Positions 1 to 7,014 of a stretch of 21,105 nucleotides of DNA are shown here, in pieces. The stretch is from IMG/VR virus record IMGVR_UViG_3300007777_000027, positions 1-21,105 of that record. The stretch is one strand, 5' to 3'. The translations under genes and the position numbers were made by a program. Each line of letters opens with the position of its first letter. Within the stretch, counting starts at the first letter, position 1. Origin of the DNA: a virus. A model generated the notes under the pieces. It was not told the origin of the DNA. It worked only from the letters and a program-made list of their open reading frames with translations, and ran no database searches.

Positions 1-155
1 TTTCCTTCTCCTTCGTACCACTCTTTGTTTTTCTTGACGTACTTCTTGACTACTGCCGACACTCGCTCTCTGAGTTGTTGTGTATGTCCAAACTTGGTAG
101 CTACCACGGTCAACTCTGAAACCATCTCACTTTCGATGTGCTCTTTAAATTTCAT
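1..155 (-). CDS. Unknown protein, N-terminal part only
   Basis: An open reading frame starts with ATG at 155 and runs off the left edge of the window, giving about 50 residues beginning MKFKEHIESE. A GGAG seven bases upstream of the ATG supports this start, and the frame has no stop to the edge. It overlaps the last 11 bases of the upstream transglycosylase gene, so the two are probably translationally coupled. The visible part is hydrophilic and rich in Lys, Glu and Val, with no membrane segment or recognisable motif. Function unknown. Confidence 0.6.
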   Translation of the reverse strand, partial: MKFKEHIESEMVSELTVVATKFGHTQQLRERVSAVVKKYVKKNKEWYEGEG

Positions 156-804
156 TTAGTCTCCGGATTTTCTTGGTGATTTTCTTGATGTACGTCACGT
201 TATTGGAACCGCCATTGTATTTTGAAACAGCGTATCTCCAAGGATTCTTAAGCCCTGATTTCTTAGCCCGTTCGTAGTTCCACTGTAAGAAGTTAACTGC
301 GATGATGGCTGAGAACCTGTGGTCATTCAATAATCTGTTAATTAGACGTGTTTCGTTAGATAGAAGTGACATGTATTGGGTCAAGTCACGTTTAACAATA
401 ATGTCCCGAGCGGTAGAAGGCTTGATTTGAAAAGAACCTAGTGACGATTTAGAAAGTGGTTTCCACTCTAATTCTGAGTAAACCTTCTTGAGGAATTTCT
501 CACCCCAAGCTTCCATGAAAGTGTACCTGATACCGTCCTCGACGAAAGTATCTGACTTCTTAACTGATACGTCTTTACCTTGGTGCATGTAATAATAACG
601 TTGACCCTTAGCGTCGCCAATCACAAAATGACCGAAACTAGATTCTTGCCAAGTGATAGCCTGAAGTGTTTTAGTGAAGCAAATGTCGAAACAATGAGTC
701 TCACCAACTTCTTTCGCTACGTTTTTGACATTCTGCTGCGTTCCTGACAACGCATGTGCTTGTGTTCCTATTATAAGTATTGACACAAAAATAATAAATT
801 TCAT
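145..804 (-). CDS. Secreted lytic transglycosylase-like (SLT) endolysin
   Basis: 219 aa. Residues 1-18 form a Sec signal peptide (Lys, then a hydrophobic stretch, then THE likely cleavage site after QAHA). The remainder resembles the SLT/goose-type lysozyme fold: ITWQESSFG gives the catalytic Glu54, SSLGSFQIKPSTA matches the conserved Gly-Ser/Ala-x-Gln motif, and AVSKYNGG near the C-terminus matches the Tyr-Asn-Gly motif. Enzymes of this family cleave the MurNAc-GlcNAc bond of peptidoglycan. A signal peptide implies host Sec export to the periplasm of a Gram-negative host. The likely role is lysis, although a virion or exclusion role cannot be ruled out. The start ATG overlaps the upstream stop (ATGA) and has a GGAG eight bases before it. 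The nearest promoter seen is the GTTTAC-type promoter at 1077-1105, not a late one. Confidence 0.8.
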   Translation of the reverse strand: MKFIIFVSILIIGTQAHALSGTQQNVKNVAKEVGETHCFDICFTKTLQAITWQESSFGHFVIGDAKGQRYYYMHQGKDVSVKKSDTFVEDGIRYTFMEAWGEKFLKKVYSELEWKPLSKSSLGSFQIKPSTARDIIVKRDLTQYMSLLSNETRLINRLLNDHRFSAIIAVNFLQWNYERAKKSGLKNPWRYAVSKYNGGSNNVTYIKKITKKIRRLNEI

Positions 805-1058
805 AGAAATAACTCCGGGTGACTGTCTTTTAAATATTGGAACTGTTTGTCAAGTTCTTGAACTTCCAATTTTCTGCGTTTTAGTTTGAGTTCCAATTCA
901 TTTATATAATTGACTTTGCCAGTTCTTGTTTTCTGGTAGAAAGATACGAGCGCTTCTTCTTTAGTGTTGAAGCTGGAGTCGTACATTTTAGAATTAGGTT
1001 CAATCTCTTTAAGCCCTAGTGACTCGCTGTAGAAATATCTATTTTGTTGGGTGGTCAT
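801..1058 (-). CDS. Small unknown protein, helical C-terminus
   Basis: 85 aa, not recognised. The N-terminal half is polar and the C-terminal half (about residues 50-80) is rich in Leu, Lys, Glu and Gln in a pattern that suggests a coiled coil. There is no signal peptide, lipobox or membrane segment, so it does not look like a spanin. The ATG at 1058 follows a strong AAGGAG at six bases, and a promoter lies immediately upstream. Its stop overlaps the start of the secreted transglycosylase by four bases, so the two are co-expressed. The first gene of this short transcription unit may be a partner or simply an early accessory gene. Confidence 0.65.
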   Translation of the reverse strand: MTTQQNRYFYSESLGLKEIEPNSKMYDSSFNTKEEALVSFYQKTRTGKVNYINELELKLKRRKLEVQELDKQFQYLKDSHPELFL

Positions 1059-1076
1059 CGTATCTCCTTATGGACG

Positions 1077-1105
1077 ATACTAACCATGGATTACTGAGAA
1101 GTAAA
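1077..1105 (-). promoter_or_regulatory. GTTTAC-type promoter (P1)
   Basis: Reading the minus strand, the -35 is TTTACT (1100-1105), the spacer is 17 bases and the -10 is TAGTAT (1077-1082), followed by CGTCC and then the ribosome binding site of the 85-aa gene. An AAATAAA tract lies just upstream. The same layout recurs at 9938-9966 and 10206-10234, which supports a real promoter class. The GTTTAC -35 resembles that of T4 early promoters. Confidence 0.7.
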
Positions 1106-1135
1106 CACTTTATTTCAAGTCACACGATTTTTTTA

Positions 1136-1354
1136 TTAAATAAGGTGCTCGGCGTAGTTCGCAGTATGAGCTTTCAGTCGCTCGTTAACTTCCTCAAGCG
1201 CAGTAGAAACTTGTATTTTGTCCTCTATGGTGCCTTGAATCTCACCATTAGCATATTGCAGCAAATAAGACTCTAGGAGCTCTATGTCCCATTTAATAGT
1301 CTGACGACTAATCATAATAGAACGCAGAGGCTCATCAAGTTCGAACATGTTCAC
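1136..1354 (-). CDS. Small unknown protein
   Basis: 72 aa if the GTG at 1354 is used, or 70 aa from the in-frame ATG at 1348. Neither has a clear Shine-Dalgarno sequence, so the start is uncertain. The protein is predicted mostly helical and acidic, with no membrane segment or known motif. It follows the 274-aa gene after 12 bases and ends about 30 bases before promoter P1, so it is probably the last gene of the unit that starts at the late promoter at 2642-2649. Function unknown. Confidence 0.5.
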   Translation of the reverse strand: MNMFELDEPLRSIMISRQTIKWDIELLESYLLQYANGEIQGTIEDKIQVSTALEEVNERLKAHTANYAEHLI

Positions 1355-1366
1355 GAGACTAGTAGA

Positions 1367-2191
1367 TTATTCGGCGTTTTCTGACACTGAGCGTCTGAAG
1401 TCAACAGTTACGCCAACTTCTTCGATACATTGTATAATGTATTCGTTGACCGGTGAGTCCATGTAATTTTTTATATAAACAGTGTTTATTTCAAAATACT
1501 CTTGATAAATTTTCAATCTTTCGGCTACTAAACAGTCGCCAGTTGAGTCGTATACTTTTTTTGACAGGTTAGTGACTATAAGGAAAGGCATTTGACCCGG
1601 TCCCGTGTGCTTCACGTTTTTTGTGTATGACTCGACCTTGAACGAGTTAAATAGCATATTCAACTCGTGTATTTCTGCTAGAGTGTATTGCATAACTTCG
1701 CACAGTTCATCGACTATTCCAACGAACAACTGGGCAACTGTGTACCCAGTAGTGTTTGAAATAGCGTGTAAGATGTAGCGCTCAACACGAACGTGTTGAC
1801 GCAACCAAATTTCAGCGAACTCCTGATTAAATCTGGACTTGTTTAAAGTGATAACGTCACGGTAAGCGGCAATAGTCTTCTCCGCCAGTGTTTTCACTAG
1901 CGCAACGTCTCGCTCGTCAACTTTCTTGAATTTTGAATCGGTAGAAATCTCAATACATAGATTCTCAACTTCGTAAAGCCACCTAGACCAAAGGTCATAG
2001 GTCAACAACAACAACTCTCGTCGGTCTTGTGGGAAGAAAAACTTCCCATTCACTAACTGATTTAACTGGAACGACTGAATATTTTTCCATTTTTCCAAAG
2101 CACTAGAACTACAAATTCGAAAATCGATACTATTTGCGTGAAAATCGTACGTGCTAAGGAATTTTTGATAACGGGCCGTGTTGTGTGGCAT
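1367..2191 (-). CDS. Unknown phage protein, 274 aa
   Basis: Not recognised. The protein is soluble-looking and largely helical, with several aromatic residues and no signal peptide or membrane segment. The ATG overlaps the upstream stop by one base (TAATG) and has a GGGAG eight bases before it, so it is coupled to the membrane coiled-coil gene. Downstream of a late-type promoter, it may be a virion or late accessory protein, but this is inference from position only. Near the C-terminus the segment MPFLIVTNLSKKVYD looks like a beta strand and turn in an otherwise helical protein. Confidence 0.65.
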   Translation of the reverse strand: MPHNTARYQKFLSTYDFHANSIDFRICSSSALEKWKNIQSFQLNQLVNGKFFFPQDRRELLLLTYDLWSRWLYEVENLCIEISTDSKFKKVDERDVALVKTLAEKTIAAYRDVITLNKSRFNQEFAEIWLRQHVRVERYILHAISNTTGYTVAQLFVGIVDELCEVMQYTLAEIHELNMLFNSFKVESYTKNVKHTGPGQMPFLIVTNLSKKVYDSTGDCLVAERLKIYQEYFEINTVYIKNYMDSPVNEYIIQCIEEVGVTVDFRRSVSENAE

Positions 2192-2592
2192 TATCTAAGC
2201 TCCCTGTTGCCGAACCCGTCAGAGCGATTGTACATCAAGTGTCCCTGTATCTGATTCAACATGTCTTTAATATTCTCAACATCCTTTTTGATGTCCTTCA
2301 CATCCCGGTCGACTCCAGTCTCAGTGTCAGAAATATCTTCTGCTACTGCTACTAACGTGTTCAACCGTGTAACTAACTCTTGAAAATTCTTCTGGTCAGA
2401 AACTTGCATTTCGTCCCGAACATCTTCTAACTGCTTCCGTGTCAGTAAGTCTTCAACCGCCGTTTTTAATGGCTTAATAACATATTTATATAAAAGGGCC
2501 AATCCTGCAACCAGGACCATAATTAGTCCTGAGTCGATTATAACACCATGATTTGCTAGCGATTCTAGACCCGCATCAATTAATATTTCCAT
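2191..2592 (-). CDS. Single-pass membrane protein with coiled coil
   Basis: 133 aa. Residues about 18-39 are a hydrophobic segment (IIDSGLIMVLVAGLALLYKY) followed by Lys-rich flanking sequence. Residues about 45-120 are highly charged with heptad-like spacing, typical of a coiled coil. It sits in the same orientation as the secreted transglycosylase about 1.4 kb downstream and has a late-type promoter at 2642-2649. A single N-terminal membrane segment plus a soluble domain is compatible with a holin or membrane-anchored accessory protein, but no family signature settles this. The ATG at 2592 has a GGAG about 11 bases upstream, rather far, so initiation may be modest or helped by leader structure. 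Confidence 0.65.
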   Translation of the reverse strand: MEILIDAGLESLANHGVIIDSGLIMVLVAGLALLYKYVIKPLKTAVEDLLTRKQLEDVRDEMQVSDQKNFQELVTRLNTLVAVAEDISDTETGVDRDVKDIKKDVENIKDMLNQIQGHLMYNRSDGFGNRELR

Positions 2593-2610
2593 GCCTGAAG
2601 AAACTCCAAT

Positions 2611-2636
2611 AAAAAAAATTGGCTTCCTGCCAATTC
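2611..2636 (-). terminator. Intrinsic terminator downstream of the VWA gene
   Basis: On the minus strand AATTGGC, loop AGGAA, GCCAATT form a perfect 7-bp stem followed by a run of eight T. It would end transcripts coming from the VWA-like gene. It lies between the late promoter motif at 2642-2649 and the next gene, so it would also be the extreme 5' end of that late transcript. Confidence 0.75.
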
Positions 2637-2641
2637 TACTT

Positions 2642-2649
2642 TATTTATA
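2642..2649 (-). promoter_or_regulatory. T4-type late promoter TATAAATA
   Basis: A perfect TATAAATA on the minus strand, the octamer recognised by T4 gp55-containing polymerase. It is intergenic and about 50 bases upstream of the ATG of the membrane coiled-coil gene. The expected start site falls at the beginning of the hairpin at 2611-2636. Confidence 0.6.
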
Positions 2650-2688
2650 TAAACAAAGATTAAATCCAATTAATAGTGCTCGTTAGCG

Positions 2689-3936
2689 TCAGTTATTTGT
2701 CGCTTTTAATTTGATAGCTATCATTTTTCCGGTGTTCATTCCGTCTAGAATTTCACCATCTTTTTCTATTAACCAGATGACCCGTTTTTTAGTGTTACTA
2801 AACTGTTCTAGCTCGTCTGAGTACAGACCGCCATCTGTTAAAACTACGATGGCTTGGTAATCAATTTGGTGTTCTTCAGCTACTTTTAACGCTGGAGACA
2901 ATCGAGTACCGCCTTGACCTTTCCGAGCTATCAAAGTTGTCGTGTGTCCTAATTTTTCTGGCGGGAACGCTTTAGTGTCGACCTGGATTAAGTCCACGTC
3001 TGTTTTCGTGACGTCGCAAACGTGCCGAACTTCTGCTAGCGTTGCTAGCATAGCAACATCAGACATACTGCTGGAAACGTCTGCTACCACTAAAAGGTTG
3101 AACGTGCGGTCTTTGACTTTCCCTCTAAGGTCTGCTCGTCCGGGGAATCGGCGGTCACGACGCATGATAGTCGAGCGAGAGCCGATTCTCTTGTTTCCAA
3201 CTATGCAACGCAAAATAGCTTTCCAATTGTACTCAGACTTGGTCGTGTGAAGTTTTAACCACTCGTCACATTCGGCTGGTGGCTCTCCGATAGTTCTGAT
3301 GGTCTCACCAGAAGCAGTCTCAATCATCTTCTTAGTAATGTCCGCCTGAATTTCTTTCTCACCGATTGAATCTTCCCACGTTGGATGCCCTAGATATTCG
3401 CTGTCACCATCTCCTTCAGAATCCTCAGGTAATTTGTCCTTTATCAAGTTGTAATAATATTCTGACGATTCCATCTTTTTCACTTTTTTAGGTGCGCACA
3501 TCAACTGAAAGAGCTCGGGTAAAATTACACTCTTCGGCAAGTGTTCTTTGTCGATGAACTGGTTGATAGCGCAGTCCGTCGAGTAGTTCCACGGTTTCAT
3601 TTTCCTGTCTTCAATACGGTGAATGTGGTCGTTTAGGATGTGAAGCGCTTCGTGTTTCAAGATAGCTAGGCGCTCGTTCAACGTGTAATCATCGAAACCT
3701 TTGATAAATTTTAGACCTTCTTTACACTTACACTCCCCAGATTCTGCTCGGATGTGTAGCTCGTAATGGTCAATGTTAAACAAAACACCTGCTGTCGCTG
3801 GTAAATCCTTCACCATCTTAATACTACATTGCCCGATAATATGAGCGTAAAACAAATAGCTCCTAAGTGTCTCGCCGTTCTGACTACTGTACATAACCGC
3901 GAATGTCTCGTCTAATGTCCCACGTGAATTGTTCAT
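2689..3936 (-). CDS. Metallopeptidase-like plus VWA-like domain protein
   Basis: 415 aa with two parts. The N-terminal half carries HEALHILNDH (residues 95-104), an HExxH zinc-binding motif in a helix followed by another His. The C-terminal part begins about residue 278 and carries ADVSSSMSD, a MIDAS DxSxS motif (Asp286, Ser288, Ser290), with later GGTRLSP and LTDGG segments. This is the layout of the DUF2201 family (putative metallopeptidase domain fused to a VWA-like domain), known in bacteria often near MoxR-type AAA ATPases. No such ATPase is in this window. The role in a phage is unknown. The ATG is supported by AGGAG at six bases. The gene is monocistronic: divergent from the endonuclease VII fragment and closed by a terminator. 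Confidence 0.75.
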   Translation of the reverse strand: MNNSRGTLDETFAVMYSSQNGETLRSYLFYAHIIGQCSIKMVKDLPATAGVLFNIDHYELHIRAESGECKCKEGLKFIKGFDDYTLNERLAILKHEALHILNDHIHRIEDRKMKPWNYSTDCAINQFIDKEHLPKSVILPELFQLMCAPKKVKKMESSEYYYNLIKDKLPEDSEGDGDSEYLGHPTWEDSIGEKEIQADITKKMIETASGETIRTIGEPPAECDEWLKLHTTKSEYNWKAILRCIVGNKRIGSRSTIMRRDRRFPGRADLRGKVKDRTFNLLVVADVSSSMSDVAMLATLAEVRHVCDVTKTDVDLIQVDTKAFPPEKLGHTTTLIARKGQGGTRLSPALKVAEEHQIDYQAIVVLTDGGLYSDELEQFSNTKKRVIWLIEKDGEILDGMNTGKMIAIKLKATNN

Positions 3937-4006
3937 TTCTGTCTCCTAAAATTGAAGCATACAACATATTAACCTAAAAATACAATTTTAACAGCATAAA
4001 TAAAGT

Positions 4007-4192
4007 ATGACATCATTATTCGACCAATTCACACAACTTAAAACCACCGACATTCCTAAGGTAAGAGAAGAAATTCTTGAAGAGCAATCTGGTAAATGTG
4101 GGTTGTGCGGCGACGTGATAACCAGTGTTGACGGGATTTCTCTAGACTATCAACACAAGCGCAAGTCAGACCCAATAGGTGTTGATGGCTAA
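4007..4192 (+). pseudogene. Endonuclease VII, 5' fragment (interrupted)
   Basis: 61 aa that match the start of the phage endonuclease VII family (T4 gp49), which resolves branched DNA before packaging. Visible features are CGLCG (first zinc-binding Cys pair, Cys31 and Cys34) and SLDYQHKRK, whose Asp-x-x-His corresponds to the catalytic His region. The frame stops right after GVDG, exactly where the antisense homing endonuclease gene ends; the two stop codons overlap. The second half of the enzyme continues at 5625-5933. The conserved Gly-x-x-Arg-Gly and second Cys that normally follow are absent from both pieces. The first in-frame ATG is at 4007 and has a weak ribosome binding site. It is either a broken gene or half of a split enzyme; loss of codons makes the former likelier. 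Confidence 0.75.
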
Positions 4193-5598
4193 TTTACCAC
4201 GATAACAGATATTTTCTCGTCATTCATCCACACGTTTGGACCTTTTAATTTGTGTATAGGCGTTTTGTCTCCATTACGCAATTGTTCCATGAAAACAGTC
4301 TTACTATATTTCGGGTTGTCTTTAATAAACTTTTCTAAATACCCCATAAATATTATTCTGTTTGATTTCTTTATCTTGACTTTCTTGGTTTTTACTCCAA
4401 CCAAGTCAGACCTAGACTTGAATTCGTCCTTTGTAACACAAACCTTCTCGTCTGTTTCTATGTGCTTTGCAAATACCATATCGTTGGTATTGAATGTTTC
4501 CCTGTGAACCTGACCGTTGCGCCAGGCTGGATTTAAAGACAAGAATTCGTCTTTTAGTGTCTTTGACGTGAAATGTTTCTGTGATATACCATCAGTGACG
4601 ATGTATAAATTATAATCGCCTTTAGGACCTTTCTTTTTCCACCCGGCCTCCACATATTTCTCTAACTCGCATTCCAAAATCCATTTGAACTCATCGTTCT
4701 TAGTTATGGATATTTTATTTTTTACTCCAATATTGACACGACCCAGACGAAAGCCTTTGTGATGTTCAACGTCACGCTTCATTACGCGCTTGTCTTCAAC
4801 CCCGTTCGTTATCCAAGTAAAATTTTTGTTGTGCGAATATCCTATACCCCAACCAGGGTTGTCGCGCAAAAATGACGGTATGTCGTCGATGTTCAGCCGC
4901 TTATCTTTGTTCCCATTTGTTACGTATTTGCTCAATGTCCCGAGCGAATAACGTTCAGTGTTTTCTGTATATCGTGATTTAGGAATATAATAATTTTTTG
5001 TGCCATCGTTCACGTGTACGTGTTTCTCACATCTACCGTACGACCAATCGCTACTACACACTAAAGTCTCCGCGTCCTTACTGTTCATAAGTCGATTTGT
5101 TTTACCATTAGTAACCCATTTCTTCTTATAGTTATTTCCGTGGATATAATCAAGATTGTAGTAGTCTTTAATTGAACCTTCTATTTTATAAAATTCCGGT
5201 TCGTTGCGATACCTACCGAGTATATTTTTGTTATAGTATAACTTATACCCATCTGGTGTCACGTGTAATACATTTCTCTCAATCTGTTCTTTGGCTTCTA
5301 AATACCCCGCGTCGCCCTTTGTGCGGCACAAGTGTAAAATGCTCCGTTTGAAATTGTGTTTTCCGTATTTTGCAATATCTTCAGCTAACCAATCCGATGA
5401 CCCGTAATAATCTCCCCAATCAGACTCAATAGCTATTCTCTTGCCTTTGTGTTTCGTTTTGTTATAGAATGTTTTTTTCCCTATATAATATATCGGCGAG
5501 TCGGAACATTCTAATATATTCAATCGCTCTATGATGTAAACGAACGAATCGAACTCACTCAAAATATCATCAAACAACTCATCCTTATAATACCACAT
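4189..5598 (-). CDS. GIY-YIG-like homing endonuclease inserted in endonuclease VII gene
   Basis: 469 aa, antisense to the gene it interrupts. Residues 19-110 look like a GIY-YIG-type nuclease domain: FVYII, IYYIGKK, a DWGDYYGSS segment, HNFKRSIL and an acidic EAKEQ that could supply the catalytic Glu. The remaining 350 residues form a chain of related modules of roughly 30-40 residues that probably bind DNA (see repeat entry). Nearly the whole insertion is this ORF, leaving no room for an intron. It has its own late-type TATAAATA (5614-5621) and ribosome binding site (AGGAG six bases before ATG). Its codons look more AT-rich than those of the neighbours, consistent with mobile origin. Assignment as a homing endonuclease rests on the domain pattern plus the gene-interrupting position. 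Confidence 0.75.
   Translation of the reverse strand: MWYYKDELFDDILSEFDSFVYIIERLNILECSDSPIYYIGKKTFYNKTKHKGKRIAIESDWGDYYGSSDWLAEDIAKYGKHNFKRSILHLCRTKGDAGYLEAKEQIERNVLHVTPDGYKLYYNKNILGRYRNEPEFYKIEGSIKDYYNLDYIHGNNYKKKWVTNGKTNRLMNSKDAETLVCSSDWSYGRCEKHVHVNDGTKNYYIPKSRYTENTERYSLGTLSKYVTNGNKDKRLNIDDIPSFLRDNPGWGIGYSHNKNFTWITNGVEDKRVMKRDVEHHKGFRLGRVNIGVKNKISITKNDEFKWILECELEKYVEAGWKKKGPKGDYNLYIVTDGISQKHFTSKTLKDEFLSLNPAWRNGQVHRETFNTNDMVFAKHIETDEKVCVTKDEFKSRSDLVGVKTKKVKIKKSNRIIFMGYLEKFIKDNPKYSKTVFMEQLRNGDKTPIHKLKGPNVWMNDEKISVIVVN
4270..5118 (-). repeat. Tandem degenerate protein repeats in the homing endonuclease
   Basis: Within the endonuclease, residues 161-443 contain about eight diverged copies of one module: an aromatic plus V/I-T-N/D-G start, then a basic patch, then a helix-like stretch, ending in G-W/F-x-x-G-R/Y. 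The clearest starts are WVTNG (161), HVNDG (195), YVTNG (225), WITNG (262) and IVTDG (333). Later copies from about 375 and 414 are more degraded. Such modules are typical of DNA-binding tails of phage homing endonucleases. Confidence 0.6.
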
Positions 5599-5613
5599 GC
5601 TAACTCCTTTGTT

Positions 5614-5621
5614 TATTTATA
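5614..5621 (-). promoter_or_regulatory. T4-type late promoter TATAAATA for the homing endonuclease
   Basis: A perfect TATAAATA on the minus strand, 16 bases upstream of the ATG at 5598. It lies in the few bases between the start of the endonuclease gene and the resumption of endonuclease VII coding sequence, so it appears to have travelled with the insertion. The distance leaves a very short leader that still contains the AGGAG. Confidence 0.55.
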
Positions 5622-5624
5622 ACA

Positions 5625-5933
5625 GAATGTAACGTTTGGGAAGGGAAACTATGGAACAACACCGGGCGGTACCGCCAGCCAGAATCTGTGCAAGACAGAA
5701 TCGAGATGTTAGAAGATTTGATTCGGTACTACCAAAAGGGGACGTACGACCTGATACACCCTAGTGAGAAGAAGAAAGAGCCGATAGTGTCAAAAAGTAA
5801 CTACAACCGGTTGAAAAAGGTTTATTCTGGAAAGAAAAAATTCCCAGAGTACCCAAAAAGTAAAAAGCTCACAAAATTACTTGGAGAGCTTTTCGAAGAG
5901 TACAACATTTCACCTTGGAACGGGTTAAAATAA
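5625..5933 (+). pseudogene. Endonuclease VII, 3' fragment
   Basis: Endonuclease VII-like sequence resumes at about 5625 with ECNVWEGKLWNN. In T4 gp49 the corresponding CNAAEG supplies the last zinc Cys and the catalytic Asn62; both are present here. It continues with a leucine-rich helix and YDLIHPSEKKKE, which matches the family's 'IHP' segment, then a basic C-terminal domain. There is no ATG at the start of this piece; the first plausible initiator in frame is GTG at 5688, which would leave out the catalytic Asn. The gene ends two bases before the convergent late-coactivator gene. As it stands this piece is probably not translated as an active enzyme half. Confidence 0.75.
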
Positions 5934-5935
5934 TC

Positions 5936-6190
5936 CTACCACTCGTCAGCGGTTAACTCTTTCGGTTTTCTGAAAATATCGTGGTGGACGCAGTCTTTTT
6001 CAATGAACAGCTTCAAATATTCGTCTTCAGAAATAGCGTCGCCTAGTAATTCTAGGTCGATGTTTTGCTTCTTACTAAAATCAACGATGATGTCAACTAG
6101 TGACATTTTAGGGTCTTTAGTCTTGACCTCTTTGATGTATTCCATCACTTCCATGATTAGAAATGGGTAAGTTTCGACTGTATAAGCCAT
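5936..6190 (-). CDS. Candidate late transcription coactivator, gp33-like
   Basis: 84 aa, acidic and helical. The pattern in MSLVDIIVDFSKKQNIDLEL followed by a short linker and a charged helix resembles the core of T4 gp33-type proteins, which bridge the RNA polymerase flap to the sliding clamp for late transcription. The similarity is weak by eye. The main support is position: it begins two bases after the gp55-like gene and would be co-expressed with it. The obvious hydrophobic C-terminal clamp-binding tail of T4 gp33 is not seen; the protein ends in LTADEW. A GAGG about 11 bases upstream is the only ribosome binding site. It could be an unrelated small protein. Confidence 0.45.
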   Translation of the reverse strand: MAYTVETYPFLIMEVMEYIKEVKTKDPKMSLVDIIVDFSKKQNIDLELLGDAISEDEYLKLFIEKDCVHHDIFRKPKELTADEW

Positions 6191-6192
6191 GT

Positions 6193-7014
6193 TTATTTAG
6201 ACCTCATGATTGAAACTTTACCTTTTAACAATTCTTTCATCTCGCTGTAATCCTCGAACGTGATAATGTATTTTTTAGGAATGAAAATATTGAGCTGGTC
6301 GACTACTGGTAGCAAATGTTTGTGCTTGTTGATTTCGTCAAATAATGACCCGGTAATAGTCTCAATAACTACTTCCTTCACGACCATCATCTGCTCTGCT
6401 TCGTAGTGCGTATCAACATACACGTCATGGTTCATCATACCGAACTCGTGATTCGCCTCTTCGATGGCCTTCAATTTCTGGTAATTCTCGTACTCTTTTT
6501 TCTTCGTATTAATGACGTAAATGACCGAGTTGTGAATAATTTGTGAGATGTACGCGAAGGCGTTACCCGGCTGACCGGTCCGCTCGCTAATCATCTTGTG
6601 ATTAAAGTTGTGCAAGTATTTCAAAATTTTATTGATAGCGTCCGAGTAAAACTCGTCGTGGTAAGTGTAACTAGAAAAGTTAGACTTCGTTAAAATCTTA
6701 CTAATCATCAAGAGGATGACTTTACCAAATCTCTCGTAAGAATAATCGTCGACTTGAGTCATTTCGCTCAGTTCAATGATTTTCTGTTTGAGATTAGCCT
6801 TGACTACAGCTTTCTTCTTTTTCATAGGCACTTCGTACTTGACGAGGTTAAGGGCTGTGTGCCACTTCAAATATTTAGTAATTCGACGATTCAGGGACGT
6901 GTCACCAATGTCATCTTGCTTGTTTTTGATGCGAATAAGTAACGACTTCAACTCAAGTTCGCTAGTGTAATTATGCTTCATTTTTTGTGGTTTTGGCGTC
7001 TCTGGTAAAATCAT
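6193..7014 (-). CDS. gp55-like late sigma factor
   Basis: 273 aa. Residues about 112-175 match the sigma region 2-like core of T4 gp55: NFSSYTYHDEF, then DAINKILKYLHNFN, then AFAYISQIIHNSVIYVINTK, the helices that bind core polymerase and melt the TATAAATA promoter. T4 gp55 is about 185 aa; this one has a roughly 90-residue N-terminal extension and a longer C-terminal domain. The short hydrophobic clamp-binding tail of T4 gp55 is not obvious at the C-terminus. The presence of perfect TATAAATA octamers upstream of baseplate and tail tube genes fits this function. The ATG at 7014 has GGAG ten bases upstream. Its own promoter was not recognised; a plus-strand tail gene separates it from upstream minus-strand genes. 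Confidence 0.8.
   Translation of the reverse strand: MILPETPKPQKMKHNYTSELELKSLLIRIKNKQDDIGDTSLNRRITKYLKWHTALNLVKYEVPMKKKKAVVKANLKQKIIELSEMTQVDDYSYERFGKVILLMISKILTKSNFSSYTYHDEFYSDAINKILKYLHNFNHKMISERTGQPGNAFAYISQIIHNSVIYVINTKKKEYENYQKLKAIEEANHEFGMMNHDVYVDTHYEAEQMMVVKEVVIETITGSLFDEINKHKHLLPVVDQLNIFIPKKYIITFEDYSEMKELLKGKVSIMRSK

Noticed and set aside
3995-4002. CATAAATA as a late promoter for the endonuclease VII fragment
   Set aside because: One mismatch to TATAAATA and only four bases from the ATG at 4007, so the transcript would start at or after the start codon.
4192-5625. Group I intron in the endonuclease VII gene
   Set aside because: The antisense endonuclease ORF fills almost the whole insertion, leaving about 30 bases of other sequence, and conserved codons are missing at the junction, so there is no room for an intron core and exon joining would not restore the gene.
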